A stretch of DNA of 64,000 nt from positions 6,134,501 through 6,198,500 of the forward strand of contig NZ_CP152412.1 in assembly GCF_038957035.1 (NCBI RefSeq). Direction: 5' to 3'. A model generated the notes under the pieces. That model had not been told where the DNA came from. It saw nothing but the letters and a program-made list of their open reading frames with translations, and ran no database searches. Below, piece after piece: positions 1-9,034 of the stretch; positions within the stretch are counted from its first letter, which is position 1; each line of letters starts with the position of its first letter. A program made the translations under genes and the position numbers. This DNA is from Bradyrhizobium sp. B097. Lineage in GTDB: Bacteria > Pseudomonadota > Alphaproteobacteria > Rhizobiales > Xanthobacteraceae.

Positions 1-322
1 CGATTGCGACCACCAGGTCGTGGTCATGCGCGCGGTGGCAGATATCGTTCATCTGCTGGCGCTGGATGTGCATACCGCTGACGAACACGGCTTCCGCCCA
101 CTCGAAATCCTCCGCCGCGGCCGGACGCAGGTTCTCGTCGACGAAACGGACCTGCCAGTTCTCGGGGAGGTATGCGGCGATCAGCAGCAGGCCCTGCGGC
201 GGCATGAACGCCTTGACGCCGTCGGTCAGAGGATAGGAGTGCTCGAAGGTCCCAAAAGACGACGTATAGCGCGGAAAGACGCAGAGGATACGCCGTGCTG
301 TCTTTATGCCCTCAGCTCTCAT
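1..322 (-). CDS. B12-binding domain radical SAM protein (N-terminal part)
   Basis: An open reading frame enters from the left edge and begins at an ATG at 322-320, giving 107 visible residues with no stop. The translation contains ILCVFPRYTSSFGTFEHS near the start, then FMPPQGLLLIAAYLP and VSGMHIQRQQMNDI. This is the N-terminal cobalamin-binding Rossmann domain of radical SAM enzymes of the kind that includes the hopanoid C-2 methylase HpnP. The CxxxCxxC iron-sulfur motif would lie outside the window, so the exact enzyme cannot be named. A TTG directly before the ATG and further in-frame sequence upstream leave the start uncertain. It lies downstream of eutB on the same strand, 128 bp away. 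Confidence 0.8.
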   Translation of the reverse strand, partial: MRAEGIKTARRILCVFPRYTSSFGTFEHSYPLTDGVKAFMPPQGLLLIAAYLPENWQVRFVDENLRPAAAEDFEWAEAVFVSGMHIQRQQMNDICHRAHDHDLVVAI

Positions 323-450
323 CAATCGACCCCGAAGCACCCGCAAATCTAACCATAGCGTGGAACGCTGGGCCAGAAATTCTTCAACATTGTGGCGCTT
401 ACCAACGTCACAACGATGAGATAGTTGCTCTGCAGAATTTCGCTATCCCG

Positions 451-1833
451 TCAGGTCAAAAGCCTGGCGGCGAGGTCGGGCAGCTGCCCCGCATCGGCAA
501 CGAGGCGGAAATCCCGCCCCGCAAGGCCGACGCGCGCCAGCCAGTCGTCGAATTCGGGCGCCCGCTTCAGGCCGAACAGGTCGCGGACGTAGAGCGCATC
601 GTGAAACGATGTCGACTGATAGTTCAGCATCACGTCATCGGCGCCCGGCACGCCCATGATGAAGTTCACGCCGGCCGCCGCAAGCAGCGTCAGCAGATTG
701 TCCATGTCGTCCTGATCGGCCTCGGCGTGGTTGGTATAGCAGACGTCGATCCCGAGCGGCAGGCCGAGCAGCTTGCCGCAGAAATGGTCCTCGAGCCCGG
801 CGCGGATGATTTCCTTGCCGTCATAGAGGTATTCCGGACCGATGAAGCCGACCACGCTGTTGACGAGCAGCGGATCGAAGGCCCGCGCCACCGCATAGGC
901 CCGCGCCTCGCAGGTCTGCTGGTCGACCTGGTGATGGGCGTTGGCCGACAGTGCCGAGCCTTGCCCGGTCTCGAAATACATGACGTTGTCGCCGACCGTG
1001 CCGCGGCGGAGCGACAGCCCGGCTTCCCGTGCCTCCCGGAGCAACGAGAGGTCGACGCCGAAACTGCGGTTCGCCGCCTCAGTGCCTGCGATCGACTGGA
1101 ACACGAGATCGACCGGCAGCCCCTGCCCGATCAGGCCGAGCGTGGTCGTAACATGGGTCAGCACGCAGCCCTGCGTCGGAATCCCGAGCCGGGTGATGAC
1201 GTCGTCCAGCAGCCGCAGCAGGGTGCCGATGACGTTCGGATCGTCGCTCGCCGGATTGATGCCGATGCAGGCATCGCCGGATCCGAGCAGCAGCCCGTCG
1301 AGGATCGAGGCGGTGATGCCCTTGGCATCGTCGAACGGATGATTCGGCTGCAGCCGCGTGCTCATGCGCCCGCGCAAGCCGATGGTGTTGCGGAAGCGGG
1401 TCGTCACCTCGCATTTCTTCGCAACCAGGATCAGATCCTGGTTGCGCATCAGCTTCGACACCGCCGCCACCATCTCCGGCGTGATGCCGCGCGAGATCCG
1501 GTTGATCGCGTCTCCAGTGGCGGCATCCGAAAGCAGCCAGTCGCGGAAGCCGCCCACGGTGAGCGACGACACCGGCAGGAAGCCGGCAACGTCGTGGCTG
1601 TCGAGGATCAGGCGGGTGACTTCGTCGTCCTCATAGGGGATGACCGGCTCATCGAGGAATTGCTTGAGCGGAACGTTGGCAAGCGCCAGCCGCGCGGCGA
1701 TCATCTCCGCGGCGCTGTCGGCCGCGATGCCGGCCAGGCGGTCGCCCGACCGCGGCGGCGAGGCCTTGGCAAGCAGGATGCGCAGATCGTCGAATGCATA
1801 ATTGGTGGCGTCGATGGTGTGACGATAGAGCAT
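451..1833 (-). CDS. eutB: Ethanolamine ammonia-lyase large subunit EutB
   Basis: 460 residues, the usual EutB length. This B12-dependent lyase converts ethanolamine to acetaldehyde and ammonia in complex with EutC. Recognisable segments are LQPNHPFDDAKGI (about 160-172), LLLGSGDACIGINPASDD (about 180-198) and the conserved block YFETGQGSALSANAHH (about 287-302), which carries the substrate-binding Glu of the TIM barrel. The end is intact (RLLT, then TGA). The odd point is the absence of eutC: in most genomes it follows or overlaps eutB, but only 128 bp separate this stop from the next gene and no EutC-like reading frame is there. Function therefore depends on an eutC elsewhere, or the gene is orphaned. 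Confidence 0.95.
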   Translation of the reverse strand: MLYRHTIDATNYAFDDLRILLAKASPPRSGDRLAGIAADSAAEMIAARLALANVPLKQFLDEPVIPYEDDEVTRLILDSHDVAGFLPVSSLTVGGFRDWLLSDAATGDAINRISRGITPEMVAAVSKLMRNQDLILVAKKCEVTTRFRNTIGLRGRMSTRLQPNHPFDDAKGITASILDGLLLGSGDACIGINPASDDPNVIGTLLRLLDDVITRLGIPTQGCVLTHVTTTLGLIGQGLPVDLVFQSIAGTEAANRSFGVDLSLLREAREAGLSLRRGTVGDNVMYFETGQGSALSANAHHQVDQQTCEARAYAVARAFDPLLVNSVVGFIGPEYLYDGKEIIRAGLEDHFCGKLLGLPLGIDVCYTNHAEADQDDMDNLLTLLAAAGVNFIMGVPGADDVMLNYQSTSFHDALYVRDLFGLKRAPEFDDWLARVGLAGRDFRLVADAGQLPDLAARLLT

Positions 1834-2135
1834 GGGGATTCGCGTCGAGGCTGGGGACGGCGTAACCTAGCACCTCTTTGCGAAAGTCGTGCCATCAGCT
1901 TCGCCCGGTGCGCCGGGGGATGTTGATGAATGATGATGATGGCGGTCCGTCATTCAACACGACGGCAAGCCGCCGCCATTCGGTCGCCTCGGAGCATCTC
2001 ATAAGACATTGGTATTATTTAGAGATTTTAACGGTTGCGGCGGCACAGAACGCACGTGTTAAGAGATTGTCCATGAAGATTTTGCATAAGCTTTAATTGG
2101 CCGAAGGTACTCCCCGGCCTTTTGGAGTGCCCTCA
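1834..2135. other. Divergent intergenic region between eutB and the chemotaxis gene
   Basis: About 300 bp that must hold the promoters for eutB (minus) and the chemotaxis receptor (plus). It has an AT-rich stretch around 2001-2035 that is unusual for this GC-rich segment and probably marks a promoter or regulator site. No convincing gene was found. A short hairpin, GGCCG (2099-2103) with CGGCC (2115-2119) followed by TTTT, ends directly at the ribosome binding site of the receptor gene. Confidence 0.5.
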
Positions 2136-3887
2136 ATGCCGTCCCCCGTCACATCCCCCATCTCCACATCCCGACCTCCAATGGCATCCCGATTCTCGCT
2201 TGCTGCCAGGCTGTACTCGACGTTTGCGCTGATCGCGGCGCTGACCGCAGCCATCACCGTCCTGTCCGACTACAACGCGCGGCGCAATGCCGAACTGACC
2301 GCGGCCGTCGACCTCGCAAGCCGCGCCGCGCTCAATGTCGAGCGGGTCAACTCGCTGGTTTACGCGGTGGTGATGGAATCCCGCGGCATATACATGTCGA
2401 CCGAACCTCCGGCAGTGAAGAAATACGGCGACGGGCTGCTGGCGTTCAACGACCGCATCCTCGGCGTGGTGAGGAATTGGGAGACGCTGGTGCAGGCCGA
2501 CGACGCCGCGGAGTTCGCGGTGTTCAAGAAGCGCATCGAGCAATTCATCGAGTTCCGGAAAGAGCTGGTCCGCCGCGGCATCGAAATCGGCGCCGCTGCC
2601 GGGCGTGAGTGGGGCGACAACGACGCCAACCGCGACGTGCGCACCGCACTGAACAAGGATCTCGAGGCGCTGTCCAAGGTCTACGCCGAGCGCAGCAAGA
2701 AGCTGGCGCAGCAGACCGACACCAACCGCGAGTTGGCGCTGCTGCTGACCGGGCTCGGTGCGGCGGCCCTGATTGTGGTGGTGCTCGGCGTGCTGATCAT
2801 CGCCCGGTCGGTGGCGCGGCCACTGTCGCAGATCACCACGACCATCAAGCACGTCGCCGAGGGGGCCGACCATGTCGACGTGCCGCACGTCGGGCGCAGC
2901 GATGAAATCGGCGCACTGGCACGCGCCATCAAGGTCTTCCAGGAGGCGATGGACCGCAATCGCAGCCTGAACACGCAAGTCATAGAGGAATCCCAAGCCC
3001 GCGATGCCCGCGGCCGGCATATCGAAAGCTTCGTCGAGACGTTCCGCGGCACCATCGGTGAGGTGCTCCGCGCGGTGCACGACAACGCTGCGACGATGCG
3101 GCAAACCGCGCAGACCATCGCGACCGTCGCGGCGGACGCCAGCGGCCGGACCGTTGCGGCGGCAGGCGCGACCGAACAGGCCTCGAGCAACGTGTCTGCG
3201 GTGGCAAGCGCAGCCGAAGAACTCTCCGCCTCGGTCGAGGACATCGGCCGCCAGGTCAAGCAGTCGTCCGGCGCGGTCGATCAGGCGGGCGCGCGCACCG
3301 ACCGGTCGATCACCGAGATCGAGAGCCTTGCCGCCACCACGCAGCGCATCGATGGCGTGCTGAACCTGATCCAGGCGATCGCCGAGCAGACCAACCTGCT
3401 CGCGCTCAACGCCACCATCGAAGCCGCCCGCGCCGGCGACGCCGGCCGCGGCTTCGCGGTCGTTGCGCACGAGGTCAAGGCGCTGGCCGGGCAGACCGCC
3501 AAGGCAACCGCCGAGATCAGCGAAAATGTCGGCCTGATCCAGGCCTCGACCCGCAACTCGGTGGCCGCCGTGCGCGAGATCGGCCAGGCGGTGCGCGAGA
3601 TCAGCAACGTCACCGCCAACATCGCAAGCGCGATCGGCCAGCAGGATGCAGCCACGCGCGAAATCTCCGCCAACGCACAGATGGCCGCCCAGGGCAACGA
3701 AACCCTGGTGACGAATGTCGGCTCGCTCCGCGACGACATGGACCAGACCAGCAAGGCGGCGGAATCGGTGCTCGCGGCGTCGAACGACCTGACCGCAACC
3801 GCCGAGACGCTGTCGCGCGAGGTCGAGCAGTTCTTCCGCAACCTGCGCAGCGACGCTGCCGAGGACCTGCGACGGACCGGAACCTGA
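2136..3887 (+). CDS. Methyl-accepting chemotaxis protein
   Basis: 583 residues from the ATG at 2136, which has GGAG at 2124-2127; an upstream in-frame TTG at 2097 is less likely. Order of parts: short cytoplasmic N terminus, transmembrane segment about 26-46, a periplasmic four-helix-type sensor region to about 195, second transmembrane segment about 199-222, HAMP linker, then a long coiled-coil signalling domain. The hairpin tip is seen as [20 protein letters not shown] at about 415-434, the CheA/CheW contact site shared by all MCPs. It would relay ligand binding to the flagellar motor. No C-terminal CheR-tethering pentapeptide is visible. The ligand cannot be predicted. Monocistronic by spacing. 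Confidence 0.95.
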   Translation: MPSPVTSPISTSRPPMASRFSLAARLYSTFALIAALTAAITVLSDYNARRNAELTAAVDLASRAALNVERVNSLVYAVVMESRGIYMSTEPPAVKKYGDGLLAFNDRILGVVRNWETLVQADDAAEFAVFKKRIEQFIEFRKELVRRGIEIGAAAGREWGDNDANRDVRTALNKDLEALSKVYAERSKKLAQQTDTNRELALLLTGLGAAALIVVVLGVLIIARSVARPLSQITTTIKHVAEGADHVDVPHVGRSDEIGALARAIKVFQEAMDRNRSLNTQVIEESQARDARGRHIESFVETFRGTIGEVLRAVHDNAATMRQTAQTIATVAADASGRTVAAAGATEQASSNVSAVASAAEELSASVEDIGRQVKQSSGAVDQAGARTDRSITEIESLAATTQRIDGVLNLIQAIAEQTNLLALNATIEAARAGDAGRGFAVVAHEVKALAGQTAKATAEISENVGLIQASTRNSVAAVREIGQAVREISNVTANIASAIGQQDAATREISANAQMAAQGNETLVTNVGSLRDDMDQTSKAAESVLAASNDLTATAETLSREVEQFFRNLRSDAAEDLRRTGT

Positions 3888-4058
3888 ACGGATCAGCCGA
3901 TCTGTCCAGGCCCCGCAACGGGTTCCGATCAACCTGGAATGGTTAAGACTATCGCAACGCGCGGGCGCAAATTGCCCGTGCTTGCGCTCGCCTTTCTCAA
4001 TTTGATGCCCCTATAGAAAGTCAAAGTGCGCGGGGGCGCGGGGAAGTGGAAGCGAGCA

Positions 4059-5561
4059 ATGAACGGACTGTTGCCAAAGCCGAAGGCGGTGCCGACCAAA
4101 CGGCTCCTCGCGCTCGGGATCGGTCTCGTCTTGTGCTTTTCGGCGATCTGCGCGTCCATTCTCTGGGAGATGGCCGGCAAGGACTATCAGCATGCGAAGG
4201 AAGGCGCGACCAACCTCGTCGCCTCCATCGCCAGCGAGATCGACCGCAACATCGAGCTCTATGACCTGTCGCTGCAGGCCGTCGCCGACGGCGTCAAGCT
4301 GCCGGAGCTCGGCAAGATCAGCCCGGAGCTTCGCCAGGTCGTGCTGTTCGACCGCGCCGCCACCGCCAAGGATCTCGGCTCGATCCTCGTGCTGAATGCG
4401 GCGGGAGACGTCACGCTCGATTCCCGGACATTGACGCCGCGGACCGCAAATTTCGCCGATCGGGACTTCTTCCAGGTGCATCAGGCGCGAGCCGACAGCG
4501 GACTGTTCATCAGCGCTCCCTGGGTGACTTCGGACGGCGAATATCTGATCAGCCTGAGCCGGCGCATCAGCAATGACGACGGGTCCTTTGCCGGCGTCGT
4601 CGCGGGCAGCATGCGGCTCAGCTATTTCCACAATCTGTTTCGCAAGCTGAGCTTCGGCCTCGGCGATAGCATGGCGTTGTTCAACACCGATGGCGTCATG
4701 CTGATGCGGGCACCGTTCGACATCGGCAAGATCGGGCAAAGCATCAAGGACTCGCAGGTCTTCAAGCAGTTCCCGGCACGGCAATCCGGCTCCTACATGA
4801 CGAAATCGCTCGTCGATCATGTCAGCCGGCTCTATGTCTTTCAGGCGGTCGGACACCATCCCCTGCTGATCGCCGAGGGCCTCGCGCTCGACGGCATCTA
4901 TGCCGATTGGTGGCAACAGCTCTGGCTGATCGGAAGCGTGGTGGCGACGCTCTGCGGCTTTTCGATCGTCCTGATGTTCTACCTGCTGGCCGCTCTCAAA
5001 CGGCGGGCCGCCGCGGAAGGCCGGCTCGCGCACCTCGCGAACACCGATGCGCTGACGGGCCTCGCCAACCGCCGCCGCCTCGACGATACGCTTGATGTCG
5101 AATGGCGACGTGGCATGCGCGCAAAGTCGCCGGTATCGCTTCTGATGATCGACGTCGATCATTTCAAGACCTTCAACGACACGTACGGCCATCAGGCCGG
5201 CGACGCCGTGCTCGCCACTGTGGGACGGTGCATCGCCACCAGCACCAAGCGCGCAACCGATCTCGGCGCGCGCTACGGCGGCGAGGAGTTTTCGGTGCTG
5301 CTGCCCGGCATTGGCAAAGCGGGTGCATTGGAGGTTGCCGAGCAGATCCGCGCGAAGCTGACCGCTGCGCGCGAATCCGAGCATGAGTTGCCGACCGTCA
5401 GCATCGGACTGTCTTGCCTCGTCCCGGATCACGAGCGCACATCGCGCGATCTGCTCAAGGCCGCGGACCTCGCGCTCTATCAAGCCAAGCATGAAGGCCG
5501 CGACCGCGTCATCATCAGCCCGATCGGGTGGGACAAATCGGGCAAGCGGCAGGTCGCCTGA
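4059..5561 (+). CDS. Membrane diguanylate cyclase with periplasmic Cache-type sensor
   Basis: 500 residues from the ATG at 4059; an upstream in-frame GTG at 4026 is possible but adds only a basic tail. A transmembrane helix at about 15-37 is followed by a periplasmic double-Cache-like domain (about 40-270), a second helix (about 287-313) and a C-terminal GGDEF domain. The active site is GGEEF at about 407-411. The inhibitory site RxxD is present as RATD, exactly five residues before GGEEF, so product inhibition by c-di-GMP is expected. No EAL domain. It should make c-di-GMP in response to a small extracellular ligand. It lies 171 bp after the chemotaxis receptor on the same strand, but no shared operon is evident. 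Confidence 0.93.
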   Translation: MNGLLPKPKAVPTKRLLALGIGLVLCFSAICASILWEMAGKDYQHAKEGATNLVASIASEIDRNIELYDLSLQAVADGVKLPELGKISPELRQVVLFDRAATAKDLGSILVLNAAGDVTLDSRTLTPRTANFADRDFFQVHQARADSGLFISAPWVTSDGEYLISLSRRISNDDGSFAGVVAGSMRLSYFHNLFRKLSFGLGDSMALFNTDGVMLMRAPFDIGKIGQSIKDSQVFKQFPARQSGSYMTKSLVDHVSRLYVFQAVGHHPLLIAEGLALDGIYADWWQQLWLIGSVVATLCGFSIVLMFYLLAALKRRAAAEGRLAHLANTDALTGLANRRRLDDTLDVEWRRGMRAKSPVSLLMIDVDHFKTFNDTYGHQAGDAVLATVGRCIATSTKRATDLGARYGGEEFSVLLPGIGKAGALEVAEQIRAKLTAARESEHELPTVSIGLSCLVPDHERTSRDLLKAADLALYQAKHEGRDRVIISPIGWDKSGKRQVA

Positions 5562-5607
5562 TCGAGATGGCGGCGGCGCGGGCGAACGCGCGCCTCGCCC
5601 CCTCGGT

Positions 5608-6486
5608 TCACTCCACCGGCAACACGTCGACGGCGACGCTGAGCTTCTGCTTGCGCGCGCCGACGATGACGCCGTCGACTGGCGAGACGTCGGCGAAGTC
5701 GCGGCCGATCGCGAGAATGATATGGTCGTTTGCGACCATGAGATCGTTGGTCGGATCGAACCCGACCCAGCCGAGCTCGCTGCCGCACCAGACCGACACC
5801 CAGGCGTGGGTTGCGTCCGCGCCCTGCAGCCGCGGCTGGCCCGGCGGCGGAATGGTGCGCAGATAACCGCTGACATAGGCCGCCGGCAGGCCGAGGCCGC
5901 GCAGTCCGGCGATCATCACATGGGCAAAATCCTGGCAGACGCCGTGGCGCTTCTCGAACACGTCGCGAAGCGGCGTCGAGATCACGGTCGCCTTCGGATC
6001 GTATTTGAAGTCGCCGCGGATACGACGCATCAGGTCGGCCGCACCGGCAAGGATACCGCCGCCGGGCGAAAAGCTCGCCGAAGCGTAGGCCGTCACCGGC
6101 CGCAGCACCGGCACCAGCGCGCTGGCGAAGACGTAGCCGACCGGCGAGCCCGCATCGAGGCTCAACGCCTCGAACGCGTTGTCGCGCACGCACTCCCAGG
6201 GCGGGCTCGCCGCGTCACGGAGCGGCGGCTGCCGCGCCACGGAGACCCGCGAGCGCGAATCGATGCGAAGGCTGCGATGCGCGGTCTCGATCAGGACGCT
6301 TTCGGTCAGCGTGCCGAAAAAGTCGCGCCGCGCGGTGCGCTCCGCGGGCTTCGGACGAATCTCGACCGAATGGAAAACCAGCTCCTGCCCGTCGCCGGTG
6401 ATCGGCTCCAGCCGCAGCGCGCAGCGCGCGAAGCTGACCTGGGTCTCGTAGCTGTAGGTCGTGACGTGACGGATGTCGTAGATCAC
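5608..6486 (-). CDS. Transglutaminase-like cysteine peptidase family protein
   Basis: 292 residues starting at the GTG at 6486-6484, which overlaps the TGA of the preceding gene by four bases and implies translational coupling. The N terminus (IYDIRHVTTYSYE) is the beta domain typical of bacterial transglutaminase-like proteins. The catalytic triad can be seen: Cys in HGVCQDFAHV (about residue 180), His in ATHAWVSVW and Asp in GWVGFDPTND. Members are thought to cleave or transfer amide bonds; no signal peptide is seen, so it is cytoplasmic. As third gene of the unit with the ATP-grasp and DUF2126 proteins, it may trim or remove the product that they ligate. Confidence 0.9.
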   Translation of the reverse strand: MIYDIRHVTTYSYETQVSFARCALRLEPITGDGQELVFHSVEIRPKPAERTARRDFFGTLTESVLIETAHRSLRIDSRSRVSVARQPPLRDAASPPWECVRDNAFEALSLDAGSPVGYVFASALVPVLRPVTAYASASFSPGGGILAGAADLMRRIRGDFKYDPKATVISTPLRDVFEKRHGVCQDFAHVMIAGLRGLGLPAAYVSGYLRTIPPPGQPRLQGADATHAWVSVWCGSELGWVGFDPTNDLMVANDHIILAIGRDFADVSPVDGVIVGARKQKLSVAVDVLPVE

Positions 6487-9014
6487 GCCAGCCCCGTGAG
6501 CTTCTCCGGCCGGCTGGCGTTCGGTCCGTGCGGGAAATAGTGCAGCCCGACGGAGTCGGCGAGGTTGAGCAGGTCCTGCTCCAGCGCAAACAGTGTCTTG
6601 ACGTCGAGGCTGCTGGCTTCGGCCGTCGTCAACATCGCCTCGACCGCAACCGCGAGCCGCTGCGGCCGCTCGATCAGGCCGTGCTCCTTCAGGCTCGGCA
6701 GCGCAGCGATATGCCCGTTCAGCGCCGCAACCTGGAATGCGACCGAGCGCGGATTGTAGGGATCGAGCACGGCAAGATCCCGCACCGGCGTCAGCAGCGG
6801 CTGCACCAGATACCGCGAGCGGTAGGTGATCTGGCAATCGACCAGCGTGAGCAGAACGTCGAGGTCTTCGTCGCCGGCTTCGTCATAGGCGAACTGACGG
6901 GCAAAGCGTGTGGTGTTGATGGCGCGCTCGGCACGGCGGCCCATCTCGAGGAAGCGCCAGCCGGCGGCGCGGTTCATGTTCTCCTGCGCGAGGCCGGCGA
7001 AACTTGCGAGCTCCTGCAAGGTCAGCTCGGCGGCGCTGACGACGCCGTCATCGTCGTGAACCTCGATCGCGAGCCGATCCGCCATCTCGGTGATGACCTG
7101 CCAGGCGTCCGGCGACAGCCGCTCGCGCAGCGAGGTTGCGGTGCGCTGCGCCGATCGCACCAGCGATAGCGCCGAGCCGAACTTCTCCTCGTTCTGCAAC
7201 GCTTCGAGCGCAACCTTGGCGGGATTGGCGCGCGCGGTCTGCGAGGCCGCGCCCCAGGCAACCAGCATGCGCTGGATGCGCTCGGCCGAATGCATCGCCG
7301 GCGTCGAGCCGGTTGAATTCGCCCGCGCCGGATCGCGCAGCGGCGTGCACAGCGCGCGGATCAGCCGAATGGTGGCTTCGGCGCGCTCGAGATAGCGGCC
7401 GAGCCAGAACAGATTGTCGGCGGCGCGGCTCGGCAGCACGCCGGCGATGCGGCGGATGCGGACGGTGTCGACCGCCGGCAGCAGGGTCGAGGTCGCAACC
7501 GCCTTGTCGGAGACCACCCAGACGTCGGCGGACACCGCGCCATCGCCCATCGACACCGCGCGCGCATCCGCCCGATCGGCAATCCGGCAGAAGCCGCCGG
7601 GCAACACGGTCCAGCCGTTCGGCGTCGCCGCCGCGAACACCCGCAGCACGAACGGGCGCGGCGCGATGCGGCCGTTCTCCCACACCGGCGTGGTCGACAG
7701 CCGCACCAGCTCCTGGCCGACATAATCGATGCCGCGATGGCTGATCGCATCCTTCAGGCGGTCGCGGTCCACGGCCGATAGTTCGCCCGGGAGCACCGGC
7801 CCGTGGCCTGGAAAATCCGCAACGCCGCGGCCATAGGCGCCTTCGATCGCGAATTCGTCGAACCGCGACAGCACCTGCTCGCGGGCGGACTTCTGGCCGC
7901 ACCACCAGGTCGCGATGTGCGGCATCATCAGGTCTTCACTGAGCAGACGCCTACACAGACTGGGCAGGAAGCCGAGCAACGCCCTCGCCTCCATCACGCC
8001 CGAGCCCGGCATGTTGGCGACCACGACGCCGCTCTTGCGCAGCACCTCGACGAGCCCGGGCACGCCGAGATAGGAGGAGGCGTCGAGCTCGAGCGGATCG
8101 AGCATGTTGGAATCGACCCGGCGCAGCAGCACGTCGAGCCGCTTCAATCCGGCGACGGTGCGGATGTGGATGCGGTCGCCGGAGACCGCGAGGTCGTCGC
8201 CCTCGACCAGCAGGAAGCCGAGATAGCGCGCCAGCGTGGCATGCTCGAAATAGGTCTCGCTGAAGGCGCCGGGCGTCAGCAGGCCGATCCGCGGCTCGTC
8301 GCGATCGGCGCTGGCGCGAAGTGAATCGCGGAACGCTTCGAAGAACGGCGCGACGCGCTCGACATTCATCGACTTGTAGAGGTTGGAAAAGGCGCGCGAC
8401 AGCACCAGGCGGTTTTCCAGCGCATAGCCCGCGCCCGACGGGGCCTGGGTGCGATCGCCGAGCACCCACCAGCGGCCGTCAGGCCCGCGGCCGATGTCGG
8501 CGGCATAGAGATGCAAATAGCGGCCGCCCGGCGGCTTGATGCCGCTGACCGCGCGCAGATATTCGCTGCTGCCGGCGATCGCCGCGGCGGGAATCGCCCC
8601 CTCTGCGACGAGACGGCCGTCGCCGTAGAGATCGGCCAGCACCATTTCCAAAAGCTGCGCGCGCTGCGCGACGCCGGCAGCGAGCTGGCGCCAATCGGCC
8701 GCATCGATGATCAGCGGCAGATGGCTGAGCGGCCAGATCCGGTCGGACGTATCGCCGGGCGCGCGATAGGTGACGCCGGCCTCGCGCAGATGGCGATCGG
8801 CGGAGGCGAAGCGGCGTTCGATATCGGCCGGCGACAGCCCGGCAAAGGCGTCGAAGAAGCGGGCCCAGACCGGCCGCGGCGCACCGTTCTCGGCAATATA
8901 TTCATCGGGAATGCCGGGCAGCCGGACATAGTCGCGGGTCCACTGCGCCATCCGGCGCTGACCGGGACGGGCCCTGCTCTCTTGACTGTTTCCTTGGCCA
9001 CCCGATGCGGTCAT
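6483..9014 (-). CDS. Circularly permuted ATP-grasp protein fused to alpha-E domain
   Basis: 843 residues from an ATG preceded by AGGGGAA. The first half (about 80-480) is a circularly permuted type 2 ATP-grasp domain, recognised by blocks such as WWVLGDRTQAPSGAGYALEN, LLTPGAFSETYFEH and the stretch VVVANMPGSGVMEARALLGF. The second half (from about 520, NLFWLGRYLERAEATIRLIR) is the all-helical alpha-E (DUF403) domain. In many bacteria these are two adjacent genes; here they are one. ATP-grasp enzymes join a carboxylate to an amine using ATP, and comparative genomics predicts peptide or peptide-tag synthesis for this family, but no product is established. It starts 20 bp after the DUF2126 gene and overlaps the small transglutaminase gene by four bases. 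Confidence 0.92.
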   Translation of the reverse strand: MTASGGQGNSQESRARPGQRRMAQWTRDYVRLPGIPDEYIAENGAPRPVWARFFDAFAGLSPADIERRFASADRHLREAGVTYRAPGDTSDRIWPLSHLPLIIDAADWRQLAAGVAQRAQLLEMVLADLYGDGRLVAEGAIPAAAIAGSSEYLRAVSGIKPPGGRYLHLYAADIGRGPDGRWWVLGDRTQAPSGAGYALENRLVLSRAFSNLYKSMNVERVAPFFEAFRDSLRASADRDEPRIGLLTPGAFSETYFEHATLARYLGFLLVEGDDLAVSGDRIHIRTVAGLKRLDVLLRRVDSNMLDPLELDASSYLGVPGLVEVLRKSGVVVANMPGSGVMEARALLGFLPSLCRRLLSEDLMMPHIATWWCGQKSAREQVLSRFDEFAIEGAYGRGVADFPGHGPVLPGELSAVDRDRLKDAISHRGIDYVGQELVRLSTTPVWENGRIAPRPFVLRVFAAATPNGWTVLPGGFCRIADRADARAVSMGDGAVSADVWVVSDKAVATSTLLPAVDTVRIRRIAGVLPSRAADNLFWLGRYLERAEATIRLIRALCTPLRDPARANSTGSTPAMHSAERIQRMLVAWGAASQTARANPAKVALEALQNEEKFGSALSLVRSAQRTATSLRERLSPDAWQVITEMADRLAIEVHDDDGVVSAAELTLQELASFAGLAQENMNRAAGWRFLEMGRRAERAINTTRFARQFAYDEAGDEDLDVLLTLVDCQITYRSRYLVQPLLTPVRDLAVLDPYNPRSVAFQVAALNGHIAALPSLKEHGLIERPQRLAVAVEAMLTTAEASSLDVKTLFALEQDLLNLADSVGLHYFPHGPNASRPEKLTGLA

Positions 9015-9034
9015 TGCACTTCCCCTGCACCCAA

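Noticed and set aside
20..352. A 110-codon plus-strand frame at the left edge
   Set aside because: The opposite strand encodes a conserved B12-binding radical SAM N terminus, which explains the open frame.
295..1926. A 543-codon plus-strand frame opposite eutB
   Set aside because: It is the antisense shadow of a complete EutB; no domain recognised.
2133..3932. A 599-codon minus-strand frame opposite the chemotaxis receptor
   Set aside because: Mirror of a gene with clear MCP domains; low-complexity product and no ribosome site.
3888..4058. Promoter or small gene between the chemotaxis and cyclase genes
   Set aside because: Only a weak imperfect inverted stretch (GCGCGGGCGCAAATTGCCCG) was seen; no motif good enough to call.
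4011..5876. A 621-codon minus-strand frame opposite the diguanylate cyclase
   Set aside because: Antisense to a GGDEF protein with intact motifs; product looks like reverse-frame composition.
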